A stretch of 64,000 nucleotides of DNA from Bradyrhizobium sp. CSA207 (GCF_029051685.1 NZ_JAACFT010000015.1:62001-126000); one strand, 5' to 3'; shown: positions 9,054 to 18,086, numbered from the stretch's first letter. The notes: generated by a model not told the origin, from the sequence alone. Program-made: numbers and translations.

Positions 9054-9242
9054 ATGACAGAGCTTGAGGACAGGCTGGAACGGTTCGAGACGCTCACCGC
9101 CGAATGCGAGCTGATTACCAAGCTCGCCACCGACAGCAAAAAGCGCGAATTATATCTGAGGCTCGGGGAGCAGTATCGCCAGCTGGCTGCGGATATGCGG
9201 CAGGTGATCGCCGCCAAAGCTGCGACCAAGGCCGCGGCCTGA
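9054..9242 (+). CDS. Small helical hypothetical protein, 62 aa
   Basis: Starts at ATG 9054; a TTG frame start at 9018 is less likely. The sequence (MTELEDRLERFETL ... ATKAAA) is charged, predicted largely alpha-helical and possibly coiled-coil, with an Ala/Lys-rich end. No domain is recognised. It sits alone downstream of the cyclase gene in the same direction. Confidence 0.55.
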   Translation: MTELEDRLERFETLTAECELITKLATDSKKRELYLRLGEQYRQLAADMRQVIAAKAATKAAA

Positions 9243-9392
9243 GGCCGGCTGCAATTCGATCTTAATGTTTGGCGCGCATCCTTCCGGGATGTGAGCGTCG
9301 CACTTCACGATTGCTCATAGTGGGAATGCCGGGCTCGTTGCAATGCAGCGTGCCCCGCTGACATCGCTTGCCGTTCCTTACAGGGCAATCCC

Positions 9393-9605
9393 ATGCGCCT
9401 TCTTGCGGTCCTCGTGCTCGCGCTGATGACGGCGGCCTGCAATCAGGAGCAGGACATTACCGGCTCGACCGCGTCCTGCCTGATGCGGAACTACAGCTCC
9501 TACAATCCCCGCGACATGAACCAGTGCGTCAGCGCCTGCAAGACGTGCGACCACGGCAACACCGTCACCTGCACCACGTCCTGCACGCTCAAGGGTGCGC
9601 ACTGA
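9393..9605 (+). CDS. Small Cys-rich lipoprotein, 70 aa
   Basis: The N-terminus (MRLLAVLVLALMTAAC) is a lipoprotein signal with lipobox Cys16, so the mature protein should be lipidated. The mature part has six further cysteines, including CVSACKTC and CTTSC, suggesting disulfides or metal binding. No known family is recognised. A good GC-rich codon pattern and the clear signal support a real gene. Confidence 0.7.
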   Translation: MRLLAVLVLALMTAACNQEQDITGSTASCLMRNYSSYNPRDMNQCVSACKTCDHGNTVTCTTSCTLKGAH

Positions 9606-9729
9606 GCGGCGCATCCTGGCGCTTCCACGATGCGATGGAACGCTGGCGGGCTGACGGTGTCCCGGCACCGGAACGATTTTCATGGGGTCATCGTTGGAGG
9701 AGGGCAGGCAGGACGCGGAGTCCAATGGA

Positions 9730-9987
9730 ATGGGTATGCTCGATCCCGGCCGGTTTCTGGTGTCGTGCTCGCATTGCGATGCCTGGCCGATGGCGGCCAA
9801 CGTCAAACGTTCGAGCTGGTCAGCGTCCCCGCACGAGGTCCGCTTTGTGTGCCCGCGCTGTCGCCGTGAGGAAACCGCGATCATCGCGGCATCCGGTGAA
9901 TTGACGCCGATCAGCCGCAGCGACATCCCGCCGCGCGACGTGACGGTGGCGTGGGCCCAGGCTCAGCGCTCAAGAGAGCGAGCCTGA
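9730..9987 (+). CDS. Hypothetical protein with two CxxC motifs (zinc-ribbon-like)
   Basis: The start is most likely ATG 9730 (MGMLDPGRFLV); a longer frame opens at 9682. Two CxxC pairs about 30 residues apart (CSHC and CPRC) resemble a zinc-ribbon. Between them is a short hydrophilic stretch with an aromatic, beta-like pattern (SPHEVRFVCPRC). The tail is featureless. Function is unknown; no operon partner is evident. Confidence 0.6.
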   Translation: MGMLDPGRFLVSCSHCDAWPMAANVKRSSWSASPHEVRFVCPRCRREETAIIAASGELTPISRSDIPPRDVTVAWAQAQRSRERA

Positions 9988-10119
9988 GCGGCAGGCGCTT
10001 GCGTTCTGGCGCTCGCCGGCGGGACCGGCATAGGCCGGCTCGTCGATGCCTACGAGATCGTCCGTCTGATCGACCGTTCGGGCGCGCGATGCGGAACGTC
10101 TAAGCTTCCCAATCCTGAC

Positions 10120-10320
10120 GCAGATGTCGGGTCGTTGCGAGGGCCGTCAAGCCGCAAGCGCAAAAATATTCCACTTTACCGAAATTCGGATTTGTCGTAT
10201 GTGTCGGCCATCCCCGCTCGACCTTGAGGGGCGATTGTACGTCGTCACGATACGCGAGCGGGGTTGCGGTGGACGCGGCAGCGTCGGCATGAGTTGGCTG
10301 GCAATGACGATGTGGTGAGA
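10120..10320. repeat. Candidate dispersed Bradyrhizobium intergenic element
   Basis: The segment contains ATTCCACTTTACCGAAATTC (10169-10188) and, about 100 bases on, GGTTGCGGTGGACGCGGCAG (10262-10281). From memory this pair recurs in many intergenic regions of Bradyrhizobium chromosomes. Only one copy is in this window, so the repeat nature cannot be shown here. Confidence 0.35.
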
Positions 10321-10730
10321 ACGCGCTCGATGCCCGACGCGTGCCCCGGCGTCTCTTCGACGGTACGTGGCAGAGCCGGAGCCGGAGCCCATCCATCCAT
10401 CTATCCGTGCCGTGCTGCGCTGCCCATCTGGGTCCCGGCTCGGCGTGGCAACGCTTGCGCGTCGAAGCTTGTCCGGGACACGGGGCAGCGTGGATGGGGA
10501 AGGCAACGGTGGGCGACTCACCTGCGGTGCGCTCTGTCACTCGGACGAAAGCGGGCGCGCTGAGCCGACCTCGAAATCTGAAGTTGTGGATGGCCCTCCC
10601 GAGAGGGTATCGAGGTAAGGTCATCCGTGTCCTTCGAGCCACGATTGTGCTATCAATGCAACAGTCAGTCGGGATTTAACCCTCATTGCAGGCCGTTCGC
10701 ACCGGCGCCGCTATTTAGCCACACCTCAAC

Positions 10731-10825
10731 ATGAATAAAATCACTCGAATGCTTTATCGGCAGCGGCGCTCTTCCAAAGGCGACGAGAAATCCCAAGGTC
10801 GATTCAAATCTTGGGTCTGATTTTT
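10731..10825 (+). promoter_or_regulatory. Possible leader frame and hairpin upstream of ilvD
   Basis: A 29-codon frame (10731-10820) starts at ATG and ends at TGA. A 6-bp stem (CCCAAG at 10792-10797, CTTGGG at 10810-10815) followed by TTTTT at 10821-10825 looks like a weak intrinsic terminator about 38 bases before the ilvD start. The frame has no run of Ile, Leu or Val codons, so classic attenuation is not supported. Confidence 0.25.
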
Positions 10826-10862
10826 CGGGTCTGAAAGGGTTGGCCAGGGAAACTGATTTGCG

Positions 10863-12587
10863 ATGGTCGCGAAGAGCAACATCAAGCAGAGGCTGCCGAG
10901 CCGTCACGTGACGGAAGGCCCTGCGCGCGCGCCCCATCGCTCCTACCTCTACGCCATGGGTCTGACCACCGAGCAGATCCACCAGCCCTTCGTCGGCGTC
11001 GCCTCCTGCTGGAACGAGGCCGCCCCCTGCAACATCGCCCTGATGCGCCAGGCGCAGGCGGTGAAGAAGGGAGTCGCGTCGGCCGGCGGCACCCCGCGTG
11101 AGTTCTGCACCATCACCGTCACTGACGGCATCGCCATGGGCCATGACGGCATGCGCTCCTCGCTGCCGTCACGCGAATGTATCGCCGACTCTGTCGAGCT
11201 GACCATCCGCGGCCACGCCTACGATGCGCTGGTGGGTCTTGCCGGCTGCGACAAGTCGCTGCCAGGCATGATGATGGCGATGGTCCGCCTCAACGTGCCC
11301 TCGATCTTCATCTACGGCGGCTCGATCCTGCCCGGCAATTTCCGCGGACAGCAGGTCACCGTGCAGGACATGTTCGAGGCGGTCGGCAAGCATTCGGTCG
11401 GCGCCATGTCGGACGAGGATCTCGACGAGATCGAGCGCGTGGCGTGCCCATCGGCCGGTGCCTGCGGCGCGCAGTTTACCGCCAACACCATGGCGACCGT
11501 GTCCGAGGCGATCGGGCTCGCACTGCCGTACTCGGCCGGCGCTCCCGCACCTTACGAAATCCGCGATGCGTTCTGCATGACCGCGGGCGAGAAGGTGATG
11601 GACTTGATCGCCGCCAATATCCGGCCGCGCGACATCGTCACCCGCAAGGCATTGGAGAACGCGGCGGCCGTGGTTGCGGCCTCCGGCGGCTCGACCAATG
11701 CTGCGCTGCACCTGCCGGCGATCGCGCATGAGGCCGGAATAAAATTCGACTTATTTGACGTTGCCGAAATCTTCAAAAAGACACCGTATGTCGCCGATTT
11801 GAAGCCGGGCGGCCGTTATGTCGCCAAAGACATGTTTGAAGTTGGCGGCATACCGCTTCTGATGAAGACGCTGCTCGACAACGGATTTCTCCACGGTGAT
11901 TGCCTCACCGTTACCGGTCGAACGATCGCCGAAAACCTCAAGAGCGTGAAATGGAATCCGCACCAGGACGTGGTGCACCCGGCAGACAAGCCCATCACCG
12001 TCACCGGCGGTGTGGTTGGTCTGAAGGGCAATTTGGCGCCAGAAGGTGCGATCGTGAAAGTCGCGGGAATGTCCAACCTGAGGTTCACCGGTCCAGCGCG
12101 TTGCTTCGACCGGGAGGAGGATGCCTTCGAGGCCGTCCAGAACCGCACTTACCGCGAAGGCGAAGTCATCGTGATCCGCTACGAGGGGCCCAAGGGCGGC
12201 CCCGGCATGCGGGAAATGCTCCAGACCACCGCGGCGCTGACCGGCCAGGGCATGGGCGGCAAGATCGCGCTTATCACCGACGGCCGCTTCTCCGGCGCCA
12301 CCCGCGGCTTCTGCATCGGCCATGTCGGGCCTGAGGCCGCGATCGGGGGGCCGATCGGACTGTTGCAGGATGGCGACATCATCGAGATCGACGCGGTCGC
12401 CGGCACCCTTGACGTAAAATTGAGCGACGATGAGTTCGCTCAGCGCAAGACCAAATGGCGCGCTCGCGCGACTAACCATACGTCGGGTGCGCTCTGGAAA
12501 TATGCTCAGCAGGTTGGGCCGGCGATCGATGGGGCGGTAACCCATCCCGGCGGCGCGCACGAGAAACAGTGTTATGCGGACATCTAG
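10863..12587 (+). CDS. ilvD: Dihydroxy-acid dehydratase
   Basis: A 574-aa protein of the IlvD/Edd family. It dehydrates 2,3-dihydroxy-isovalerate and 2,3-dihydroxy-3-methylvalerate to the 2-keto acids, the last shared step of valine, isoleucine and leucine synthesis. Cysteines expected to hold the iron-sulfur cluster occur in NEAAPCN, GCDKSLPG and PSAGACGAQFTAN. The conserved GRFSGATRGFCIGH is near the C-terminus. Length is normal. Its last 14 bases overlap the start of the exoR-like gene in another frame, so the two are likely co-transcribed. Confidence 0.97.
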   Translation: MVAKSNIKQRLPSRHVTEGPARAPHRSYLYAMGLTTEQIHQPFVGVASCWNEAAPCNIALMRQAQAVKKGVASAGGTPREFCTITVTDGIAMGHDGMRSSLPSRECIADSVELTIRGHAYDALVGLAGCDKSLPGMMMAMVRLNVPSIFIYGGSILPGNFRGQQVTVQDMFEAVGKHSVGAMSDEDLDEIERVACPSAGACGAQFTANTMATVSEAIGLALPYSAGAPAPYEIRDAFCMTAGEKVMDLIAANIRPRDIVTRKALENAAAVVAASGGSTNAALHLPAIAHEAGIKFDLFDVAEIFKKTPYVADLKPGGRYVAKDMFEVGGIPLLMKTLLDNGFLHGDCLTVTGRTIAENLKSVKWNPHQDVVHPADKPITVTGGVVGLKGNLAPEGAIVKVAGMSNLRFTGPARCFDREEDAFEAVQNRTYREGEVIVIRYEGPKGGPGMREMLQTTAALTGQGMGGKIALITDGRFSGATRGFCIGHVGPEAAIGGPIGLLQDGDIIEIDAVAGTLDVKLSDDEFAQRKTKWRARATNHTSGALWKYAQQVGPAIDGAVTHPGGAHEKQCYADI

Positions 12588-13398
12588 GCGTGCCATAGTT
12601 GCGTTTGTGTTGGGGGCTGCTGCGCTGGCCGCGCCGGCGCTCGCCTTCGACGGTGCCCCCGTCAACCAGAAGGATGCGGCCATCCCAGTGGTCACCACCT
12701 TGCCCGGTGTCACAGGCAAGGTGCGCAATGTGCCGCCGGCCGTGGCCAGCCAGGAAATCTCGCTCAGCGCCCTGCAATATGCCGCCGAGGGCGGTCATCC
12801 GATCGCGCAGTGGAAGCTCGGCCGCATGTACGCCAATGGCGACGGTGTCGCCCAGGACGATGTGCGCGCATTCGAATATTTCAGCCGGATCGCGAACGCC
12901 CATGCCGAGGACAGCCCGTCGGCGCCGCAGGCGCAGATCGTGGCCAACGCCTTCGTCGCGCTCGGCCGCTACTATCTCAGCGGCATCCCGAACTCGAAGG
13001 TCAAGTCGGATCCGGACCGGGCGCGGGAGATGTTCTCCTACGCGGCGTCCTATTTCGGCAATGCGGATGCGCAGTACGACCTCGCCCGGCTCTACCTGAA
13101 GACGCCGGATGCCTCGCGCGAGGATTTTCGCTACGGCGCACGCTGGCTCGGCCTTGCCGCGCAGAAGGGCCAGCACGAGGCCCAGGCGCTGCTCGGTCAG
13201 ATGCTGTTCAACGGCGATCGCCTGCCGCGGCAGGCCGCGCGCGGCCTGATGTGGCTGACCCTGGCGCGTGACAGCGCCGGTGCCGAGGAGATCTGGATCA
13301 AGGAAAGCTACAATCGCGCTTTCGCCAAGGCCTCCGACGACGACCGCGCCATGTGCCTGCAAATGCTCGAACAGTGGGTGCAGGGCCGCCGCGAGTGA
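12574..13398 (+). CDS. exoR: ExoR-like periplasmic Sel1-repeat regulator
   Basis: A 274-aa protein with a signal peptide (about residues 1-24, FVLGAAALAAPALA) and Sel1-type repeats from about residue 70 on (ALQYAAEGGHPIAQWKLGRM, YANGDGVAQDD, ADAQYDLARLYL). Spacing and motifs such as YYLSGIPNSKVK resemble ExoR of Sinorhizobium, the periplasmic repressor of the ExoS-ChvI two-component system that controls exopolysaccharide and motility. Length matches that family (about 270 aa). The ATG lies inside the 3' end of ilvD; the signal peptide starting there supports this start. The regulatory role is inferred from homology; exoS/chvI are not in the window. Confidence 0.8.
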   Translation: MRTSRRAIVAFVLGAAALAAPALAFDGAPVNQKDAAIPVVTTLPGVTGKVRNVPPAVASQEISLSALQYAAEGGHPIAQWKLGRMYANGDGVAQDDVRAFEYFSRIANAHAEDSPSAPQAQIVANAFVALGRYYLSGIPNSKVKSDPDRAREMFSYAASYFGNADAQYDLARLYLKTPDASREDFRYGARWLGLAAQKGQHEAQALLGQMLFNGDRLPRQAARGLMWLTLARDSAGAEEIWIKESYNRAFAKASDDDRAMCLQMLEQWVQGRRE

Positions 13399-13414
13399 GC
13401 CTGCAGAGGCGGCG

Positions 13415-14212
13415 TCAGGCCGCCTCCAAGGCCAGATCCGCCCATACCGGCACGTGGTCCGACGGCTTCTCCCAGCCGCGCACATAGCTGTCGATGCCGA
13501 CATTGGCGAGCCGGTCGCTGGCCTGCGGCGACATCAGCAGATGATCGATCCGCAGGCCCTGGTTCTTCTGCCAGGCGCCGCCCTGATAGTCCCAGAAGGT
13601 GTAGAGTCCGGGCTCGTCGGTGACCGCCCGCAGCGCGTCGGTCAGGCCGAGGCCGAGCAGGGACTGAAAGCTCTCCCGCGTCTCGGCCTTGAACAGGGCG
13701 TCCCCGGTCCAGGCGGCAGGATTGTGCACGTCGCGGGCGGCGGGGATGACGTTGAAGTCGCCAGCGAGGATCAGCGGGTCCTCGGCCTTAAGCCGCTCCT
13801 TCGAATACTCAAGAAGCCTCGACATCCATTTGAGCTTGTAGGGATATTTCTCGGTCCCGACCGGATTGCCGTTGGGCAGATAGAGGCAGGCGATGCGCAG
13901 CACGCCGCGCTTGAGCGTCACCACGCCCTCGAGGAAACGGGCATGCGCATCCTCGTCATCGCCGGCAAGTCCCGACTTGGTCTCGTCGAATGGCAGTTTC
14001 GACAGCAGGGCGACGCCGTTGAAGGTCTTCTGGCCGTGCGTGACGACGTTGTAGCCCATGGCCTCGATCTCTAGCCGCGGGAAGGCCTCATCGACGCATT
14101 TGATCTCCTGGAGGCAGACGATGTCCGGCTGGCACTCCCGGAGCCAAGTGAGGAGATGCTCGATCCGCTGCCGGACCGAGTTCACGTTCCAGGTGGCTAC
14201 TCTGATTGGCAT
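13415..14212 (-). CDS. xthA: Exodeoxyribonuclease III (AP endonuclease)
   Basis: Start at 14212 (MPIRVATWNVNSVRQR), removing a non-conserved 14-residue leader. The 265-aa protein is a full-length EEP-fold nuclease with ATWNVNSVR, the metal-binding Glu in LQEIK, PNGNP, the catalytic Asp/Asn in GDFNV, and C-terminal IDHLL and SDHVPV with the catalytic His. The family cleaves at abasic sites and removes 3' blocking groups in base-excision repair. It converges with exoR and diverges from the hybrid kinase gene. Confidence 0.95.
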   Translation of the reverse strand: MPIRVATWNVNSVRQRIEHLLTWLRECQPDIVCLQEIKCVDEAFPRLEIEAMGYNVVTHGQKTFNGVALLSKLPFDETKSGLAGDDEDAHARFLEGVVTLKRGVLRIACLYLPNGNPVGTEKYPYKLKWMSRLLEYSKERLKAEDPLILAGDFNVIPAARDVHNPAAWTGDALFKAETRESFQSLLGLGLTDALRAVTDEPGLYTFWDYQGGAWQKNQGLRIDHLLMSPQASDRLANVGIDSYVRGWEKPSDHVPVWADLALEAA

Positions 14213-14344
14213 TGCGGGAAGCTCCAAGCGGGGCCCCGTTAGAACAAACTGCAAACGCGCCCGTCAAGGACGCCGCAAAATCTCCCACAAAATTAACCCG
14301 GCTTAAGCAGGCCGCAGGCCATTGATGCCGAAAAGGTTCCTCGG

Positions 14345-16675
14345 ATGGGATGGCCGGACAAATCCATAAAGCGAAGTGAGCCGCGTGACGGCCTGATCGG
14401 CGCGTTCCTGTATTGGCTCGGCGGCTTCGAGATCGAGGACGGCCTGACCGCCGATCTCAGCGAGCGCGAATTGCGCCGCATCCGCGCCAAGCAGATCGAC
14501 GCGGTGACGCGGCTGATCCCGGTGACGATGGCCGTCACCATGCTCAACGTCGCCATCGTGCTGATCCTGTTCTGGGGCAGGGGCTGGAACGACTTCCTCG
14601 CGATCTGGGGCCTGACGCTCGCCACCACCGCCTCGCTCGCCATTCGCGCCTGCCGTCGTTCCCACCAAAATCCGCCGCAGGAAGCAACAGCGCGCGCCGC
14701 GCGGCAGATGATGCGGCAGGCATTTTTCCTCGCGGCGATATGGGGCACGCTGCCGCTGGCCCTGTTGAGCCGCATCGAGCCGACCAGCCAGCTCATTCTG
14801 GCCTGCCTGATGGTCGGCATGATGTCCGGCGGCGCCTTCACGCTGTCGACCTTCCCGCGCGCCGGTCTCGTCTATCTCGCCACCATGACGGTTGCCTGCG
14901 CCGGCGCGCTGCTGCTGTGCGGCGCCGGGCCGTACCTGATGACCTCGGTGTTCCTGTTGCTGTTCGCGTTCTTCATGGCGGGCAACATCGTCTCCCAAGG
15001 CAATCTGTTCGTCGGCAATCTCAAGGCCCAGCTCGAGCTCGAACGGCAGACCGAGATCATCTCGCTGCTGCTGAAGGATTTTCAGGAGAACGCCAGCGAC
15101 TGGCTATGGCAGACCGACGCCGAGGGGCATCTGGTCGACGTGCCCGAGCGCTTCGCCGCGGTCGCGCAATTGCCGCTTCCGCTCCTGAAGGGATCGCATT
15201 TCGCCGACGTGCTCGACATGCTCTGCCCCGAGGACAAGACGGCGGCCTACAATATCGTCGGCCTGATGGAGCATGCCGAACCGCTGCACGAGATGAGTAT
15301 CAAGGTCGTCGCCGGCGGCGAGGCGCGGCTGTGGTCGCTCACGGGCCAGCCGGCCTACGACCGCGACGGCCAATTCCTTGGCTATCGCGGCTTCGGGCGC
15401 GACGTGACCGAGCGCTGGCGCGCGGAAAAGGCCGAGGCCGAGAGCCGGGCCAAGTCCGACTTCCTGGCGGTCATGAGCCACGAGATCCGCACCCCCATGA
15501 ACGGCGTGCTCGGGCTTGCCAGCATGCTGCTTGAGACCAAGCTCGATCCGGAACAGCACGAGGCCGTCACCACGATCCGCGAATCCGGCGACAATCTTCA
15601 GCGTATCCTCAACGACATTCTCGATCTCTCCAAGCTCGAAGCCGGACGTTTCCAGTTCGAGGTGATCGACTTCGCGCCGCAAGCGCTGGTCGAGACGGTC
15701 GCGGCCGTGGTGCGCGCAGGCGCCAGGAGCAAGGGGCTCGAGGTCAAGGTCGAACTCGACCCGAACCTGCCGCCGACGCTGCGCGGCGACGTTGCGCGCA
15801 TCCGGCAGGTGCTGCTCAACCTCGCGTCCAATGCGCTGAAATTCACCGATGCCGGCGAGGTGACGATAGCGGCGACCTGTCAGGCGCGCCGCGATCTGCT
15901 TGCGACCGTCGAATGGAGCGTGAGCGACAGCGGTATCGGCATCGCACCCGAGAAGGTCGGGCAGCTCTTCTCTGACTTCGCCCAGGCCGATGCTTCGATC
16001 AGCCGCCGTTTCGGCGGTACCGGGCTTGGCCTCGCGATCTCGCGGCGCATCATCGAGCAGATGGGCGGCACCATCGGCGTCACATCGACGCCGGGCGAGG
16101 GCTCGACCTTCCGCTTCACGCTGGTGCTGCCCTGGAGCCAGGCGCAGGCGTCCGACCAGACCGCAGGCCGCGACGAAGCCGACGATCTCAAGGCCCGCCT
16201 CGCCGCGCTTGACCGGCCGCTGAAGGTGCTGGTCGCGGAGGACGATGCCGTCAACCGCATGGTTGTGAGCAAGATGTTAGGGACCTTCGACGTCGAGCTG
16301 CGCGTCGTCGCCGACGGCGTCCAGGCCGTCGAGGCGGTGTCAGAAGGCGACTACGATGTCGTGTTGATGGACGTGCGCATGCCCGACATGGACGGCCTTG
16401 CCGCGACGCGAGCGATCCGCGCCCAACGCGGGCGGTTCGAAGCCTTGCCGATCGTCGCGCTGACCGCCAACGCCTTCCCTGAGGACATCAAGATATGTCG
16501 CGAGGCAGGCATGTCGGACTTTCTGGCAAAGCCCTTGCGCAAGCCGGCGCTGGCCGCCGCGCTGTTGCGCGCGCTGGATGGTCACGCGATGTCGGAGGAC
16601 GTCCCGCTTCAGCCGGAGCTGATGCCGGTCGGGGTCGAGTGGACGGACGAGGAAAGGCAGATCACCGGGAATTAA
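14345..16675 (+). CDS. Membrane-bound hybrid sensor histidine kinase/response regulator
   Basis: A 776-aa protein. The N-terminal 225 residues hold about six hydrophobic helices (about 56-76, 83-100, 125-143, 148-168, 174-194, 198-218). Then come a PAS domain (about 245-357, ending GYRGFGRDVTERW), HisKA with phospho-acceptor His379 (VMSHEIRTPMNG), HATPase with DSGIGIAPEK and GTGLGLAISRR, and a C-terminal receiver with acceptor Asp in VLMDVRMPDMDG. No separate HPt domain is present, so phosphotransfer to another protein is expected. The signal is unknown. No cognate regulator is adjacent. Confidence 0.93.
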   Translation: MGWPDKSIKRSEPRDGLIGAFLYWLGGFEIEDGLTADLSERELRRIRAKQIDAVTRLIPVTMAVTMLNVAIVLILFWGRGWNDFLAIWGLTLATTASLAIRACRRSHQNPPQEATARAARQMMRQAFFLAAIWGTLPLALLSRIEPTSQLILACLMVGMMSGGAFTLSTFPRAGLVYLATMTVACAGALLLCGAGPYLMTSVFLLLFAFFMAGNIVSQGNLFVGNLKAQLELERQTEIISLLLKDFQENASDWLWQTDAEGHLVDVPERFAAVAQLPLPLLKGSHFADVLDMLCPEDKTAAYNIVGLMEHAEPLHEMSIKVVAGGEARLWSLTGQPAYDRDGQFLGYRGFGRDVTERWRAEKAEAESRAKSDFLAVMSHEIRTPMNGVLGLASMLLETKLDPEQHEAVTTIRESGDNLQRILNDILDLSKLEAGRFQFEVIDFAPQALVETVAAVVRAGARSKGLEVKVELDPNLPPTLRGDVARIRQVLLNLASNALKFTDAGEVTIAATCQARRDLLATVEWSVSDSGIGIAPEKVGQLFSDFAQADASISRRFGGTGLGLAISRRIIEQMGGTIGVTSTPGEGSTFRFTLVLPWSQAQASDQTAGRDEADDLKARLAALDRPLKVLVAEDDAVNRMVVSKMLGTFDVELRVVADGVQAVEAVSEGDYDVVLMDVRMPDMDGLAATRAIRAQRGRFEALPIVALTANAFPEDIKICREAGMSDFLAKPLRKPALAAALLRALDGHAMSEDVPLQPELMPVGVEWTDEERQITGN

Positions 16676-16684
16676 AACTGCTGG

Positions 16685-16897
16685 TCAGATCATGCTGATG
16701 ACGGCGTCACGCGACACCGCCACCACCGCTCCGATCATGGTGTTGGCGTCGCGACCGACCATCACCCAACTGTCCGCACCGGTCCGCTGGACCTGCAGCG
16801 TGCTCCTGTCGAGGAAGCCGTCGGTAGCCGCGGCCGCGAGCCATTCGCAGTCGCCCAACTGCGCGCTGGCCGGTTGTCGGATAGACGCGATTGACAA
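16685..16897 (-). CDS. Possible small hypothetical protein, or degraded gene end
   Basis: A 70-codon frame from a TTG. The C-terminal half (GADSWVMVGRDANTMIGAVV) looks protein-like and the composition fits the host, but the start is weak. In the frame next to it the upstream bases read SNKIELVNRVYPTTGQ, which hints at a frameshifted longer protein. No family is recognised; treat as tentative. Confidence 0.3.
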   Translation of the reverse strand: MSIASIRQPASAQLGDCEWLAAAATDGFLDRSTLQVQRTGADSWVMVGRDANTMIGAVVAVSRDAVISMI

Positions 16898-16970
16898 GCT
16901 CGATCTTGTTACTGCCGATCAGGCCTCGTGGTATTGTACATTGAAAGGAGTTTGGGGATTGGCGCGATGA

Positions 16971-17642
16971 ATGGAAGGGGCAGGGGAGAATGAGGGGGTG
17001 ACAGCGGAAGCAATCGACAGAAAGCTCCGGTCAGAAAGGATGCTTCGAGCCGAGGGCGTGCCTTTCCTTGCTGCACTACCGGTTATCGAGACGACGGCTG
17101 AGGCGCTGAAACGGTCTAAAGAAGAGGTCGCGCTGCGCACTCTTTGTCTCCTTCTCGTTGCTGCGAAAGGCGAAGGACTTGGTCAAGAAATAGTTGAAGG
17201 AATTCTGGAATTCCACGAACTCCGGCCACATCTGACTCCGAAAGAACTCGCCTTCGTGTTCGACCATTCGCCCTCGCAGCACGACCGCGTTCAATTCACT
17301 TGGAGGCACGAAGCTGCCTGGACTCTACTTTGGGCATTGGGCTTCGTGGCTCAACTAGGCAAGCCAGCAGAGATTTGCGACGTGGAATTCGCCGCGAGGA
17401 CGATGACCGAAAGGACAACTACTCAGTTCATCGAAGACTCCGAACTTCGTCCGATCGCCGAAATTCTTGATCAGGCCGATCTAATCTACAGGTACCATTG
17501 GGCTATTAGAAACGCCCGCATGAAGGGACAGCAGGTACCGGCAGATCTCGATCCTGGCGTGACGGAAGAGAGACATTGCGCTTTGAACTGGCTCATCGGA
17601 TACAACGAACAAGCGTGGGACCACGTTACGACTGACGGCTAA
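16971..17642 (+). CDS. DUF4272-like protein
   Basis: Up to 223 aa; a GTG at 16998 (VTAEAIDRKLRSE) behind a GAGG-like site may be the true start. The pattern EEVALRTLCLLLVAAKGEG, WRHEAAWTLLWALGF and CDVEF matches my memory of the DUF4272 family, whose function is unknown. The sequence is visibly less GC-rich than its neighbours (many ATT, GAA, TTC and AAA codons), which suggests recent acquisition. It stands alone between the hybrid kinase and erpA. Confidence 0.7.
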   Translation: MEGAGENEGVTAEAIDRKLRSERMLRAEGVPFLAALPVIETTAEALKRSKEEVALRTLCLLLVAAKGEGLGQEIVEGILEFHELRPHLTPKELAFVFDHSPSQHDRVQFTWRHEAAWTLLWALGFVAQLGKPAEICDVEFAARTMTERTTTQFIEDSELRPIAEILDQADLIYRYHWAIRNARMKGQQVPADLDPGVTEERHCALNWLIGYNEQAWDHVTTDG

Positions 17643-17756
17643 CACTCCAATGAGGGTGAGCGGGCGACTCTCAGTTTGGCGTAAAGCAGCGCGAAGACGA
17701 GACTTCAGCGTGCCCACTAAGGTGCATGGGGGGTGTTTTTCGGATTTTGAAGCGCG

Positions 17757-18086
17757 TTAGATCGAGAAGCTGGTGCCGCAGCCGCAGGACGCCGTCGCGT
17801 TCGGATTGTTGACGCGGAACGACGCCCCGATCAGATCGTCGACGAAATCGACCTGCGATCCTGCCAGGAACGGCTGCGAGGCGGAATCGACCAGCACCAC
17901 CGCATTGTTCTGCTCGATCACAAGGTCGTCGTCGGTGCGGGCGCGGTCGATATCGAACTTGTACTGAAACCCCGAGCAGCCGCCGCCTTCGACCGAGATC
18001 CGCAGCATCGCGCCAGAACCTTCGCCCTTGAGAATCTCCCCAATCCGGCGCGCGGCCCGGTCACTGATGGTCACGGCAGTCGTCAT
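17757..18086 (-). CDS. erpA: Iron-sulfur cluster insertion protein ErpA (A-type carrier)
   Basis: Start at 18086 (MTTAVTISDRAARRI) gives 109 aa, the usual length of A-type carriers. The three cluster-binding cysteines are visible: one in GGGCSGFQY and two in the C-terminal SCGCGTSFSI. These proteins pass Fe-S clusters to apo-targets. ErpA is preferred over IscA because the gene stands outside any isc/suf cluster, next to dgt, as in related genomes; IscA-like naming remains possible. Confidence 0.85.
   Translation of the reverse strand: MTTAVTISDRAARRIGEILKGEGSGAMLRISVEGGGCSGFQYKFDIDRARTDDDLVIEQNNAVVLVDSASQPFLAGSQVDFVDDLIGASFRVNNPNATASCGCGTSFSI

Larger units (their letters stand above)
9988..10862. 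other. 875-base stretch without a convincing gene
   Basis: Frames here have unnatural composition and are judged non-coding. The stretch holds a candidate dispersed element (10120-10320), simple GGAGCC and ATCC repeats near 10378-10406, and, next to ilvD, a short possible leader frame with a hairpin. No transposase remnant was recognised. Confidence 0.5.

Noticed and set aside
10100..10642. Minus-strand frame of 180 codons in the 10 kb gap
   Set aside because: It crosses a likely dispersed element, and the composition is Arg/Thr/Pro-rich and unnatural.
14293..14306. TTAA-N6-TTAA before the hybrid kinase gene
   Set aside because: Same one-base short spacing; no further support.
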